Shown here: piece after piece, positions 23,611-36,990 of the stretch | How positions within the stretch are numbered: position 1 is the first letter of the stretch | How the letters are laid out: each line of letters opens with the position of its first letter | Origin: Ascidia mentula | Lineage: Eukaryota > Chordata > Ascidiacea > Phlebobranchia > Ascidiidae | Assembly: GCA_947561715.1 (NCBI GenBank) | Contig: OX387197.1 | Span: forward strand, 18,956,266-19,020,265 | Length of the DNA stretch: 64,000 nucleotides | Direction: 5' to 3' | Program-made: the position numbers and the translations under genes | The notes under the pieces: generated by a model | The model's input: only the letters and a program-made list of their open reading frames with translations | What the model was told of the DNA's origin: nothing | Database searches by the model: none

Positions 23611-24819
23611 ATCTTTTTTCAACTAAAGATTTTTGGTTTCTGTTTCTGTTATTAGATGTGAAATACAGTAACCACATAAGTAAACAACCCCAATAGCAAG
23701 GGCATATATGTGGACGACCTGCGACCATTGCGGGCATCTGATCTCCGCGGGATTCTGAAAAAAACTGTTACCTCGTGCCTTCTGCTCGTTTGTATTTGTA
23801 TTTCAAACCTGCAAATAACATGCGACCGGTAACCTGACGATAACTGATGCCATTTCAGTAACTATTCTTACAAAGCATTTGCTTTAAAACTGAATCAGAC
23901 AGGTTTTAATTCAAATAAGAATAAATTTTCGCCCTGTGGGTTTTGGGAGTTCCGGTGATGTAAACACAAGAGCACAAGGTGGTCAGCGAGAAACGTGGAA
24001 CACTTCACATAAAGCAAGGAGCACCAGCACATTCTTACCGCTTACCCAATGAACCCGGATTATAATACTAAAGTGTCTATTGCCATTTACAGTTTGGCCA
24101 TTCACAAAAAAGAAAAAAAAACAGTTTGGCCCAATATCGCATGTTAGTTTGACACCGTTGACGTGAACCCGACACGAGGCTTTTCGCATTAAATGAGGCG
24201 TCGCACAATTTTCCACTTCCTGGGGCGTTCACTAAAAATCTGCGTGACCTTTCAGCTGTTAGACTTATATACAAAAACAATTATACTATCACTATTTCGT
24301 CCTATAAAACGTCTACGCTGTATATAATCTCTAAACTAAAGTTATGACAATTTGCTTTTTCCTCACAAGGAAAGTATTTTCTGCCAAGAGCGGCATTGTT
24401 GTGGTGTTTTTTTCTGGGACATCGCCAAAAGCGCACTCGGTTGGAAAACACCAATTTAATTTCTCGCTTCCTGTCTTTACAGATCGTATAATTCTCAAAT
24501 TGTCATTGAATTTTCTGTTGTTAAAGTGACAAATTAATTGGTTGGTATAGCTACGCTGTGAGGAGATCGTTCGAAGTAACAGATGCAAAAAAAACACACG
24601 AATTCAAAATATAAGTGGAAGACACCGCGCGTCGCAATGACTCGCGAAGCTTCCAAATCCAAAATGTCAAGGGACGGCACCACCTGCTCATTCCGTAAAT
24701 GCCAATGACAAAATTGCACATCGATGAACGTCAATGACCCGAGTCCAGTCAAACCGCGCACTACTACTTTTCACTTTATGGACGGAGGTGGCTAAATACT
24801 GCCTCAGAACGACCTAGAC
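23611..24819. other. Upstream flank of gene copy 1 (pattern for all units)
   Basis: About 1.2 kb between the first coding exon and the hAT remnant. A possible 3' splice site (AATCTTTAG on the minus strand) lies about 15–20 bp before the ATG, so a 5' non-coding exon or trans-splicing is possible. Short open frames here differ between units and are not coding. A 31-bp segment near the middle is missing in U1–U3 and present in U4–U7 (41673, 47394, 53051, 63362). Confidence 0.6.
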
Positions 24820-25206
24820 CACTGTTTCTCAAACTTTTTTTCTGTACCGCCCCCCCCCAAATACATTAGTCAATTAACAACGCCGAACAGAACGGACAAA
24901 AAACATAACGAATTTTTTTGCTGCTTGTCAATTATGCGATGGGTGAGGTTGGTGCAATGATACCAATTTCTCAACATCAGGTTTCATGTTGGGCAAAAAA
25001 CAATCGTAAGTGTCCTCTATTGACGATATCAAGAACAGATTTCTCTTTCCATCCAAAAGAGTAGTAAATGCGCTGAACGCACGTTCCACCGAGTAAGAGC
25101 TGAGAAAATTGCAAAAAGGTGCTCGCGTACCTCCTGGAATTCGGTCGCATACCACTAGTGGTAAACGTAACACCGGTTGGGAAACACTCGTCGGCCTAAA
25201 CAACAT
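24820..25206 (-). pseudogene. hAT transposase C-terminal remnant with terminus (U2)
   Basis: The same remnant with the element end preserved: CACTGTTTCTCAAACTTTTT at 24820, one base away from the usual hAT start CAGTGTTTCTCAAAC, followed by a C-run. The coding remnant is 24928–25206. The opposite end of the element was not found, so it is internally truncated. Confidence 0.75.
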
Positions 25207-26020
25207 CCATAAAATGATGTGCGTAACGTCCGTTGAACGCGCCCCGGTTCTTGGCGCGGAACGTCACACGAGGCGGAATTCCCGCAGTTAAAACGCGTAT
25301 CTTTAATGGGCCTCAAACTCGCTCACTCAGTTCATGTTATTCTTGTTATAATGTGCAGTACGCACTCGTACGCAAGATAGAATGTATTCGAAGTGTAGAC
25401 GATACAGACGTCGGGAGGAAACGAAAAGACAAGTAGGACACGTGGACCCTTAGAACACGGTTTCTACACAGAAGGCTCACCAACTATTCGGGAACCGGGA
25501 AAACTCTGGACCACAAAGACGGTCCAAGCAGTTACTGTCTCACACCTAAATGAAACAAGCAACATAAACTACAGTGCGCCACTACGACGTAACACACGCA
25601 ATGCTTACCGATAACTTGGGGCGACAGAAGATTGAATACACCACGCTTCACGTGTGTACAAATGCAAGAGATACACTGTGAGTACAAAGACAGCGTCAAC
25701 ACCGTGTGTAAACCTAATCACATAAACAAGGGCAGCTATATACTGTTCAGCGAACTGACTTCTAAGTCATCGCAGTTAACTTTGCCAAAGTTACCAATTT
25801 ACACATTCATTTGGTACTTCAGTCGTTTCACACATATGTACAAATAGACTCACCAGAAAATGCTCGCTCGCAACACAAAAAACCTTTTGCAGAATAAAAA
25901 TGACGTGGCACTGTGCTGCACAGTTATCGAACACAAAAAGGACAGAACCACGTTGCGTTATCACTTAAAACTTGGACTCCTATTAATACGTCACAGACCG
26001 TATGGGATTGCAACACACAT

Positions 26021-26162
26021 AGGCCGAGTCCACACTCAAGCTTTGCGGCGGTGGATTCTTTGTTTGTTTCATTATACGCCAGAGTGCGGGCGTACGCTCG
26101 GGACAATGAAACAAACAAACAAACAATCCGCCGACGCAAAGCGTGAGTGTGGACCCGGCCTT
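26021..26162. mobile_element. Foldback MITE (U2)
   Basis: Almost the whole element is an inverted repeat. The left arm starts AGGCCGAGTCCACACTCA and the right arm ends with its complement (TGAGTGTGGACCCGGCCT), with CAAACAAA runs near the centre. No coding capacity. U1 has no element at the matching place (20237). Target duplication is unclear; a short TA/TTA type is possible. Confidence 0.85.
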
Positions 26163-27488
26163 AGTGTAGAGAAAAATGTGCATTCATAGAAATCGGCAAA
26201 TTACTGGCAAACAAGATGTAACGATGTGGAAAACGTCTGAAAAACAACAATTATAAATGGTATGTAGCGCACATGTTAATAATTTCCTTTACAAAATCTG
26301 TTATTGTGACTTTGAATTTGAACACCAAACAACCGGAAATGTCCTGAAGCATATTTTCAACTTTTCCTCTGGCACGTAAGGACGTTGTTGTCACACGTGC
26401 CTTGTTACGTTTGCGTGTCACTGCAAAACCAGTTTCTAATACTTTGTTCCCTGGCAAAAAAGCAAGTCGTGTTATAATAAAAAGTGTTTTCTATATAAAA
26501 TTTATTCGTAAAAGACTGCACAGGTACTCTGAATAGTCTTCATTAAAAAAATTGTGATATGGAACAGATAAGAACAATAATACCAATCCCTACCGAGCAA
26601 AACACAATTCAATTTTACGGCACCAAGGGTGAAAAAAAACTTCAACTTCTTGCAATAGTTTTGTGACCAGGTTAGCAAAAGACACTGATGTGTTGCAAGC
26701 ATTGCAGGAGAAGGCAAGAGAATTGCTACGTTTGTATAAATGTCAATCTTTACATCGATTGCGCATAATAGTATACCTGGTGGTTTAAAGTTTGTGTAGT
26801 TTCAGATGTATGATAAATCGGTCACCCACACGCAAACAAAGCAGGTCGTATGCTTAATACACTATTGGGGGCCGTTCGCAATATATCGTTGAAATAGGTT
26901 TGTCGCAAAAATGCTGGAAATACTAGCATCCCAACGAAAGGTCCGCATCAATTGCTGTACAAAAAGCCAATAGCAATTACCTAATTACAATGAAATGTGC
27001 GATAAATTTTTGCTAAATTTCTAATTCCATTTTTACATAACAAAATGAAGCAGTGACTGGAAAATATTTCATGATAAAAGTTTGTGCCTTCTATAAGCAT
27101 AGGCCTACATTATAAAACAACAAATGGCACCCATACCGAATGATGGAATCCACTTCAATAGACGGACAAAGCAAGCTTTATGTGCTACTCGTAAATATTT
27201 AACACGATTCAAGTCAAGCGTGAAGTTTATTCGATAAGGCGTTTTTCCGACAACAAAAATGTTCAATCCGAAGCTGAACAAAGACAACACTTCAGATGAA
27301 TTGGTGACATTGTTTACTTTTAAAGTTATTTGCTACTTTTATCAGCTCTGCTACAAGCCTCCTTTTTCAAAATATATTATTTTTTTTACAAATTAGACAG
27401 AAAACAGTCGCACCCGCAAATTGTAAAGTTAAAAAGTGTTGTATGTAACTTGTTGCATTTATACACCGCGTCCAAGTCGCTGTGTAAA

Positions 27489-29470
27489 CTATTGCTTCTT
27501 TTCGTCGTCAGGTAACAGAACATCAATCGGCGTAAAACTGTAGAAGGTGACGTCACGTTTGCTATGTACAGACTTCCTAAACCTCTTGTCAGTTTGATGA
27601 AAACCGTCCAGAAATCCGTTTGTGCCAAAGCACTCGTTGAAACTGGAATCAACACAGAAAAAAACATTTCAGGTTGTGAACAGGTTAACATCAAAGTTGC
27701 CAAAATATGAATAAAATGTGATGCCGCAGCATTACCAAAAACTAAAGTTACTCTACGTCATAAAATTCGTTAAAAAAGTTGCTTTATGTATTGTTAGGAC
27801 TTTCACTTCAAGATACAGTTTTAGTGCAATCTAGATTTACTTTTTATTTCAGCATAGTTTCGATTCAAACTTACTTATAGTGGTGAAAATCGTGAAACTG
27901 TGGGGAGCTAAGGAAAGGTAAGTGGTAGCCTGAGTGATGTATCAATGTGCTGATTTGGCCTTTAGCAACGTAATACCATGTAAGTATGATGTGGTTGCCA
28001 AGAAGAAATGTTCCCACGAAAAGCGGGACAAACTCCTCGATCTACAAGACACAAGAATTTCATATATCTGTGTTTGAATTATAACGGAACTAAAGGTAAA
28101 ATATATGTATTGCAGCCAATTTGGATTAAGTCGGAGCGAGATCTGAAAAACTGCGGGTGATGTTTAAACTCACGAACTGGGCTGACCAGGCCCAACGCTC
28201 TACCAATCAAACTACAGGAGCTCGGTGGTTTCACGGGGTATATTGTGGCCTGTTGTGAAAACGCACAACTTACTGCGTTGCAGAAAAATAACGTCGGCAA
28301 CGAAGCAGCTGCGGCTGAATATGTGGGTAATATTTGGTGATTTGGTGAACAAATTGACTCGTGTGAAAGTGAGTTCATTTATTCACACGCTTCGAAAGAA
28401 AAGTAACTTTCAAAATGTTTACTTACACAATTGTCGAACGGGTGGGCGTAACCTGAGCTCACACAGATTGGTGTAGTCCATTTGTGATGCTGTTTGTGAA
28501 AGAGTTTGTAGAATGGAGGCAAATGAAGAAATCTAGAAATTTAAAACCAAAGTTTATCCTGTCTGGAAGACTTTTTGCACTCATTGTACCGAATATTTAA
28601 AAAATAAAAATGTGGTCTGTTGATGCAATTGCGTTTCTACACAAATACCTGTGACCGTAGTAAAATGTCGCTTCGTCGGCGTAACTCATCACATAAAACT
28701 GGATGATCAGAACCCAAATATCGGGAAGTGGGTTAAGAGCTGAGACGCCCCTTGCCTTTAGCAAAGGATAACAAAGGCAGAAGATGAAGCATGTGATGAG
28801 TTCGTTGCAGGTTGCGAGCAACGCACAGCGAAAGTAGCTTTTCTTGTCAATCTAACACATCGGAAAACATGCTGTTACTCACAGTAACGACCATGAATGC
28901 TGAATTCATGGATAAGACGATCATTGCGTTAAGAAATATCGCATGCGTGAGGTGCGACTATATGTAACTGTATTTGTGACCATGCGTACGTTGAAGAAAA
29001 TACATCGCTGTTATGAGGATACTTTTGCAGCTGAAACAATATCAAAACAATAGTTTTTTTCACACAAATTTACTTGTTTCTTTCTTTTTTGAATTTTGTA
29101 CTTGAGAAGACAACTCGGTTTGCCTGTGAGATCCAATATCATGAAAAAGAAACTCACTACCAGAAAGGGAAGCATTATAGCCAATATTGTGCCTGCAATG
29201 CAGTTAATACTCGTTGAAGTTTTATCATATAAGAGAAATTAACAATGGCATTACATATTTTTACACCAGTAATGTATGCTTTATCGTTTATCACAACCAA
29301 AATCGTAAAGTTATTTTTCAATTTAGGCAGTTGTTATTCAATTATTTGTATTTAACTTATTTAGTCTTCATACCTACGCATATGACAAACTTCTCGTCGT
29401 TATCAACAAAATCCAAAACTTTCGACCAATAAGTCTCCAACAACCTTTTTGTTTCGTGTTAATATTCCAT
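27489..29470 (-). pseudogene. FAXDC2-like fatty acid hydroxylase, copy 2 (stop at codon 4)
   Basis: Exons 29374–29470, 29074–29192, 28649–28851, 28427–28532, 27875–28041, 27489–27642, with lengths identical to copy 1 (97, 119, 203, 106, 167 and 154 bp). The first exon has the same TAA at codon 4. The rest of the frame is open and all histidine boxes are kept. Intron 2 is altered near its start (29041–29060) but its splice sites survive. Likely polyadenylation signal at 27226–27231. The intact remainder suggests the nonsense change is recent or that the copy is kept by sequence exchange. Confidence 0.85.
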
Positions 29471-30679
29471 ATCTTTTTTCAACTAAAGATTTTTGGTTTC
29501 TGTTTCTGTTATTAGATGTGAAATACAGTAACCACATAAGTAAACAACCCCAATAGCAAGGGCATATATGTGGACGACCTGCGACCATTGCGGGCATCTG
29601 ATCTCCGCGGGATTCTGAAAAAAACTGTTACCTCGTGCCTTCTGCTCGTTTGTATTTGTATTTCAAACCTGCAAATAACATGCGACCGGTAACCTGATGA
29701 TAACTGATGCCATTTCAGTAACTATTCTTACAAAGCATTTGCTTTAAAACTGAATCAGACAGGTTTTAATTCAAATAAGAATAAATTTTCGCCCTGTGGG
29801 TTTTGGGAGTTCCGGTGATGTAAACACAAGAGCACAAGGTGGTCAGCGAGAAACGTGGAACACTTCACATAAAGCAAGGAGCACCAGCACATTCTTACCG
29901 CTTACCCAATGAACCCGGATTATAATACTAAAGTGTCTATTGCCATTTACAGTTTGGCCATTCACAAAAAAGAAAAAAAAACAGTTTGGCCCAATATCGC
30001 ATGTTAGTTTGACACCGTTGACGTGAACCCGACACGAGGCTTTTCGCATTAAATGAGGCGTCGCACAATTTTCCACTTCCTGGGGCGTTCACTAAAAATC
30101 TGCGTGACCTTTCAGCTGTTAGACTTATATACAAAAACAATTATACTATCACTATTTCGTCCTATAAAACGTCTACGCTGTATATAATCTCTAAACTAAA
30201 GTTATGACAATTTGCTTTTTCCTCACAAGGAAAGTATTTTCTGCCAAGAGCGGCATTGTTGTGGTGTTTTTTTCTGGGACATCGCCAAAAGCGCACTCGG
30301 TTGGAAAACACCAATTTAATTTCTCGCTTCCTGTCTTTACAGATCGTATAATTCTCAAATTGTCATTGAATTTTCTGTTGTTAAAGTGACAAATTAATTG
30401 GTTGGTATAGCTACGCTGTGAGGAGATCGTTCGAAGTAACAGATGCAAAAAAAACACACGAATTCAAAATATAAGTGGAAGACACCGCGCGTCGCAATGA
30501 CTCGCGAAGCTTCCAAATCCAAAATGTCAAGGGACGGCACCACCTGCTCATTCCGTAAATGCCAATGACAAAATTGCACATCGATGAACGTCAATGACCC
30601 GAGTCCAGTCAAACCGCGCACTACTACTTTTCACTTTATGGACGGAGGTGGCTAAATACTGCCTCAGAACGACCTAGAC

Positions 30680-31066
30680 CACTGTTTCTCAAACTTTTTT
30701 TCTGTACCGCCCCCCCCCAAATACATTAGTCAATTAACAACGCCGAACAGAACGGACAAAAAACATAACGAATTTTTTTGCTGCTTGTCAATTATGCGAT
30801 GGGTGAGGTTGGTGCAATGATACCAATTTCTCAACATCAGGTTTCATGTTGGGCAAAAAACAATCGTAAGTGTCCTCTATTGACGATATCAAGAACAGAT
30901 TTCTCTTTCCATCCAAAAGAGTAGTAAATGCGCTGAACGCACGTTCCACCGAGTAAGAGCTGAGAAAATTGCAAAAAGGTGCTCGCGTACCTCCTGGAAT
31001 TCGGTCGCATACCACTAGTGGTAAACGTAACACCGGTTGGGAAACACTCGTCGGCCTAAACAACAT
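30680..31066 (-). pseudogene. hAT transposase C-terminal remnant with terminus (U3)
   Basis: Near-identical to the U2 copy; coding remnant 30788–31066. Confidence 0.75.
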
Positions 31067-31880
31067 CCATAAAATGATGTGCGTAACGTCCGTTGAACGC
31101 GCCCCGGTTCTTGGCGCGGAACGTCACACGAGGCGGAATTCCCGCAGTTAAAACGCGTATCTTTAATGGGCCTCAAACTCGCTCACTCAGTTCATGTTAT
31201 TCTTGTTATAATGTGCAGTACGCACTCGTACGCAAGATAGAATGTATTCGAAGTGTAGACGATACAGACGTCGGGAGGAAACGAAAAGACAAGTAGGACA
31301 CGTGGACCCTTAGAACACGGTTTCTACACAGAAGGCTCACCAACTATTCGGGAACCGGGAAAACTCTGGACCACAAAGACGGTCCAAGCAGTTACTGTCT
31401 CACACCTAAATGAAACAAGCAACATAAACTACAGTGCGCCACTACGACGTAACACACGCAATGCTTACCGATAACTTGGGGCGACAGAAGATTGAATACA
31501 CCACGCTTCACGTGTGTACAAATGCAAGAGATACACTGTGAGTACAAAGACAGCGTCAACACCGTGTGTAAACCTAATCACATAAACAAGGGCAGCTATA
31601 TACTGTTCAGCGAACTGACTTCTAAGTCATCGCAGTTAACTTTGCCAAAGTTACCAATTTACACATTCATTTGGTACTTCAGTCGTTTCACACATATGTA
31701 CAAATAGACTCACCAGAAAATGCTCGCTCGCAACACAAAAAACCTTTTGCAGAATAAAAATGACGTGGCACTGTGCTGCACAGTTATCGAACACAAAAAG
31801 GACAGAACCACGTTGCGTTATCACTTAAAACTTGGACTCCTATTAATACGTCACAGACCGTATGGGATTGCAACACACAT

Positions 31881-32025
31881 AGGCCGAGTCCACACTCAAG
31901 CTTTGCGGCGGTGGATTCTTTGTTTGTTTCATTATACGCCAGAGTGCGGGCGTACGCTCGGGACAATGAAACAAACAAACAAACAAACAATCCGCCGACG
32001 CAAAGCGTGAGTGTGGACCCGGCCT
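31881..32025. mobile_element. Foldback MITE (U3)
   Basis: As in U2 but with one extra AAAC unit in the central run, a length shared with U4. Confidence 0.85.
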
Positions 32026-33351
32026 TAGTGTAGAGAAAAATGTGCATTCATAGAAATCGGCAAATTACTGGCAAACAAGATGTAACGATGTGGAAAACGT
32101 CTGAAAAACAACAATTATAAATGGTATGTAGCGCACATGTTAATAATTTCCTTTACAAAATCTGTTATTGTGACTTTGAATTTGAACACCAAACAACCGG
32201 AAATGTCCTGAAGCATATTTTCAACTTTTCCTCTGGCACGTAAGGACGTTGTTGTCACACGTGCCTTGTTACGTTTGCGTGTCACTGCAAAAACCAGTTT
32301 CTAATACTTTGTTACCTGGCAAAAAAGCAAGTCGTGTTATAATAAAAAGTGTTTTCTATATAAAATTTATTCGTAAAAGACTGCACAGGTACTCTGAATA
32401 GTCTTCATTAAAAACATTGTGATATGGAACAGATAAGAACAATATATACCAATCCCTACCGAGCAAAACACAATTCAATTTTACGGCACTAAGGGTGAAA
32501 AAAAACTTCAACTTCTTGCAATAGTTTTGTGACCAGGTTAGCAAAAGACACTGATGTGTTGCAAGCATTGCAGGAGAAGGCAAGAGAATTGCTACGTTTG
32601 TATAAATGTCAATCTTTACATCGATTGCGCATAATAGTATACCTGGTGGTTTAAAGTTTGTGTAGTTTCAGATGTATGATAAATCGGTCACCCACACGCA
32701 AACAAAGCAGGTCGTATGCTTAATACACTATTGGGGGCCGTTCGCAATATATCGTTGAAATAGGTTTGTCGCAAAAATGCTGGAAATACTAGCATCCCAA
32801 CGAAAGGTCCGCATCAATTGCTGTACAAAAAGCCAATAGCAATTACCTAATTACAATGAAATGTGCGATAAATTTTTGCTAAATTTCTAATTCCATTTTT
32901 ACATAACAAAATGAAGCAGTGACTGGAAAATATTTCATGATGAAAGTTTGTGCCTTCTATAAGCATAGGCCTACATTATAAAACAACAAATGGCACCCAT
33001 ACCGAACGGAATTCACTTCAATAGACGGACAAAGCAAGCTTTATGTGCTACTCGTAAATATTTAACACGATTCAAGACAAGCGTGAAGTTTATTCGATAA
33101 GGCGTTTTTCCGACAACAAAAATGTTCAATCCGAAGCTGAACAAAGACAACACTTCAGATGAATTGGTGACATTGCTTACTTTTAAAGTTATTTGCTACT
33201 TTTATCAGCTCTGCTACAAGCCTCCTTTTTCAAAATATATTATTTTTTTTACAAATTAGACAGAAAACAGTCGCACCCGCAAATTGTAAAGTTAAAAAGT
33301 GTTGTATGTAACTTGTTGCATTTATACGCCTCGTCCAAGTCGCTGTGTAAA

Positions 33352-35396
33352 CTATTGCTTCTTTTCGTCGTCAGGTAACAGAACATCAATCGGCGTAAAA
33401 CTGTAGAAGGTGACGTCACGTTTGCTATGTACAGACTTCCTAAACCTCTTGTCAGTTTGATGAAAACCGTCCAGAAATCCGTTTGTGCCAAAGCACTCGT
33501 TGAAACTGGAATCAACACAGAAAAAAACATTTCAGGTTGTGAACAGGTTATCACCAAAGTTGCCAAAATATGAATAAAATATGATGCCGCAGCATTACCA
33601 AAAACTAAAGTCACTCTACGTCATTAAATTCGTTAAAAAAGTTGCTTCATGTATTGTTAGGACTTTCACTTCAAGATACAGTTTTAGTGCAATCCAGATT
33701 TACTTTTTATTTCAGCATAGTTTTGATTCAATCTTACTTATAGTGGTGGAAATCGTGAAACTGTGGGGAGCTAAGGAAAGGTAAGTGGTAGCCTGAGTGA
33801 TGAATCAATGTGCTGATTTGGCCTTTAGCAACGTAATACCATGTAAGGATGATGTGGTTGCCAAGAAGAAATGTTCCCACGAAAAGCGGGACAAACTCCT
33901 CGATCTGCAAGACACAAGAATTTCATTTTTCTGTGTTTGAATTATAACGGAACTAAAAGTAAAACATCCGGCAGTTAAGATTAGATAATTTCTTTGAAGC
34001 CTAGAGAAAACACAGAAAGAAAAAAAAGGTTAACAGGCTTCGCATCCCAGACATTGCAGCCTAGTTGGATCAAATCGGAGCTCCCAGTGAGGTTTGAACT
34101 CACGACTTTAGGCTAACCAGGCCCGACGCTCTACCAACCGAATTACAGGAGGTCTATATTGTGGCCTGGTGTGAAAACGCACAACTTACTGCGTTGCAGA
34201 AAAATAACGTGTGCAACGAAGCAGCTGCGGTTGAATATGTGGGTATTGTGAGTCAAAGATCTGGTGAATAAATTAACTCGTGTGAAAGTGAGTTCATTTA
34301 TTCACACGCTTCGAAATAAAAGCAAAAATTAAAAAATTTTCACTCACAAAATTGTCGAACGGGTGGGCGTAACCAGAGCTCACACAGATTGGTGTAGTCC
34401 ATTTGTGATGCTGTTTGTGAAACCGCTTGTAGAATGGAGGCAAATGAAGAAATCTAGAAATTTAAAACCAAAGTTTATCCTGTCTGGAAGACTTTTTGCG
34501 CTCATTGTACCGAATATTTAAAAAATAAAAATTTGGTCTGTTGATGCAATTGCGTTTCTACACAAATACCTGTGACCGTAGTAAAATGTCGCTTCGTCGG
34601 CGTAACTCATCACATAAAACTGGATGATCAGAACCCAAATATCGGGAAGTGGGTTAAGAGCTGAGACGCCCCTTGCCTTTAGCAAAGGATAACAAAGGCA
34701 GAAGATGAAGCATGTGATGAGTTCGTTGCAGGTTGCGAGCAACGCACAGCGAAAGTAGCTTTTCTTGTCAATCTAACACATCGGAAAACATGCTGTTACT
34801 CACAGTAACGACCATGAATGCTGGATTCATGGATAAGACGATCATTGCGTTAAGAAATATCGCATGCGTGAGGTGCGATTAATGATGTAACTGTATTTGT
34901 GACCATGCGTACGTTGAAGAAAATACATCGCTGTTATGAGGATATTTTTGCAGCTGAAACAATATCAAAAAGTTCCCGTTCTTTTTCTCACAAATTTACT
35001 TGTTTCTTTCTTTTTTGAATTTTGTACTTGAGAAGACAACTCGGTTTGCCTGTGAGATCCAATATCATGAAAAAGAAACTCACTACCAGAAAGGGAAGCA
35101 TTATAGCCAATATTGTGCCTGCAATGCAGTTAATACTCGTTGAAGTTTTATCATATAAGAGAAATTAACAATGGCATTACATATTTTTACACCAGTAATG
35201 TATGCTTTATCGTTTATCACAACCAAAATCGTAAAGTTATTTTTCAATTTAGGCAGTTGTTATTCAATTATTTGTATTTAACTTATTTAGTCTTCATACC
35301 TACGCATATGACAAACTTCTCGTCGTTATCAACAAAATCCAAAACTTTCGACCAATAAGTCTCCAACAACCTTTTTGTTTCGTGTTAATATTCCAT
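33352..35396 (-). pseudogene. FAXDC2-like fatty acid hydroxylase, copy 3 (stop at codon 4, hybrid)
   Basis: Exons 35300–35396, 35000–35118, 34570–34772, 34348–34453, 33738–33904, 33352–33505. The first exon has the TAA of copies 1–2. Exon 4 has the variants of copies 4–5: YKRFHKQHH instead of YKLFHKQHH, and an exon end of FDNF with donor GTGAGT instead of FDNC with GTAAGT. Intron 4 contains the tRNA-like sequence. The copy therefore joins a copy-1-type 5' part to a copy-4-type 3' part, with the exchange point between exons 4 and 1. All other splice sites and histidine boxes are intact. Confidence 0.85.
34081..34152 (-). repeat. tRNA-derived sequence in intron 4 (copy 3)
   Basis: On the minus strand the 72 bp reads like a tRNA: a CTCCTGT acceptor side, D-arm GGTTGGTAGAGC (A box), a perfect 5-bp T stem around TTCAAAC (GTGAG/CTCAC, B box), and a partly paired TGGGAG end. 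The anticodon arm is poor, so it is more likely the head of a SINE or a pseudo-tRNA than a working tRNA. Confidence 0.6.
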
Positions 35397-36603
35397 ATCT
35401 TTTTTCAACTAAAGATTTTTGGTTTCTGTTTCTGTTATTAGATGTGAAATACAGTAACCACATAAGTAAACAACCCCAATAGCAAGGATATATGTGGACG
35501 ACCTGCGACCATTGCGGGCATCTGATCTCCGCGGGATTCTGAAAAAAACTGTTACCTCGTGCCTTCTGCTCGTTTGTATTTGTATTTCAAACCTGCAAAT
35601 AACATGCGACCGGTAACCTGATGATAACTGATGCCATTTCAGTAACTATTCTTACAAAGCATTTGCTTTAAAACTGAATCAGACAGGTTTTAATTCAAAT
35701 AAGAATAAATTTTCGCCCTGTGGGTTTTGGGAGTTCCGGTGATGTAAACACAAGAGCACAAGGTGGTCAGCGAGAAACGTGGAACACTTCACATAAAGCA
35801 AGGAGCACCAGCACATTCTTACCGCTTACCCAATGAACCCGGATTATAATACTAAAGTGTCTATTGCCATTTACAGTTTGGCCATTCACAAAAAAGAAAA
35901 AAAAACAGTTTGGCCCAATATCGCATGTTAGTTTGACACCGTTGACGTGAACCCGACACGAGGCTTTTCGCATTAAATGAGGCGTCGCACAATTTTCCAC
36001 TTCCTGGGGCGTTCACTAAAAATCTGCGTGACCTTTCAGCTGTTAGACTTATATACAAAAACAATTATACTATCACTATTTCGTCCTATAAAACGTCTAC
36101 GCTGTATATAATCTCTAAACTAAAGTTATGACAATTTGCTTTTTCCTCACAAGGAAAGTATTTTCTGCCAAGAGCGGCATTGTTGTGGTGTTTTTTTCTG
36201 GGACATCGCCAAAAGCGCACTCGGTTGGAAAACACCAATTTAATTTCTCGCTTCCTGTCTTTACAGATCGTATAATTCTCAAATTGTCATTGAATTTTCT
36301 GTTGTTAAAGTGACAAATTAATTGGTTGGTATAGCTACGCTGTGAGGAGATCGTTCGAAGTAACAGATGCAAAAAAAACACACGAATTCAAAATATAAGT
36401 GGAAGACACCGCGCGTCGCAATGACTCGCGAAGCTTCCAAATCCAAAATGTCAAGGGACGGCACCACCTGCTCATTCCGTAAATGCCAATGACAAAATTG
36501 CACATCGATGAACGTCAATGACCCGAGTCCAGTCAAACCGCGCACTACTACTTTTCACTTTATGGACGGAGGTGGCTAAATACTGCCTCAGAACGACCTA
36601 GAC

Positions 36604-36990
36604 CAGTGTTTCTCAAACTTTTTTTCTGTACCGCCCCCCCCCAAATACATTAGTCAATTAACAACGCCGAACAGAACGGACAAAAAACATAACGAATTTA
36701 TTTGCTGCTTGTCAATTATGCGATGGGTGAGGTTGGTGCAATGATACCAATTTCTCAACATCAGGTTTCATGTTGGGCAAAAAACAATCGTAAGTGTCCT
36801 CTATTGACGATATCAAGAACAGATTTCTCTTTCCATCCAAAAGAGTAGTAAATGCGCTGAACGCACGTTCCACCGAGTAAGAGCTGAGAAAATTGCAAAA
36901 AGGTGCTCGCGTACCTCCTGGAATTCGGTCGCATACCACTAGTGGTAAACGTAACACCGGTTGGGAAACACTCGTCGGCCTAAACAACAT
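36604..36990 (-). pseudogene. hAT transposase C-terminal remnant with terminus (U4)
   Basis: Coding remnant 36712–36990. Here the terminus keeps the canonical CAGTGTTTCTCAAAC at 36604, preceded by ACCTAGAC, the expected position of one 8-bp target duplication. Confidence 0.77.

Larger units (their letters stand above)
19042..24873 (-). repeat. Array 2, unit U1 (5832 bp)
   Basis: Unit boundaries are set at the string TTAACAACGCC inside the hAT remnant. The unit holds, left to right, the hAT transposase tail, about 0.8 kb with no recognisable gene (19.4–20.2 kb), an empty MITE site near 20237, about 1.3 kb of 3' flank (20.3–21.6 kb), gene copy 1 on the minus strand, then about 1.2 kb of upstream sequence (23.6–24.8 kb) with no gene. 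Confidence 0.95.
24874..30733 (-). repeat. Array 2, unit U2 (5860 bp)
   Basis: Same layout as U1 with the MITE present (26021–26162). It lacks the roughly 40-bp segment seen in U1 near 19650–19690 (TCAAACAAATACACTTCACA). Nothing gene-like was seen in 25.2–26.0, 26.2–27.4 or 29.5–30.7 kb. Confidence 0.95.
30734..36657 (-). repeat. Array 2, unit U3 (5924 bp)
   Basis: Upstream half of the gene and flank match U1/U2; the 3' half of the gene and intron 4 match U4/U5 (tRNA-like sequence at 34081–34152). The unit is a visible hybrid. No other gene was seen in its flanks. Confidence 0.95.
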
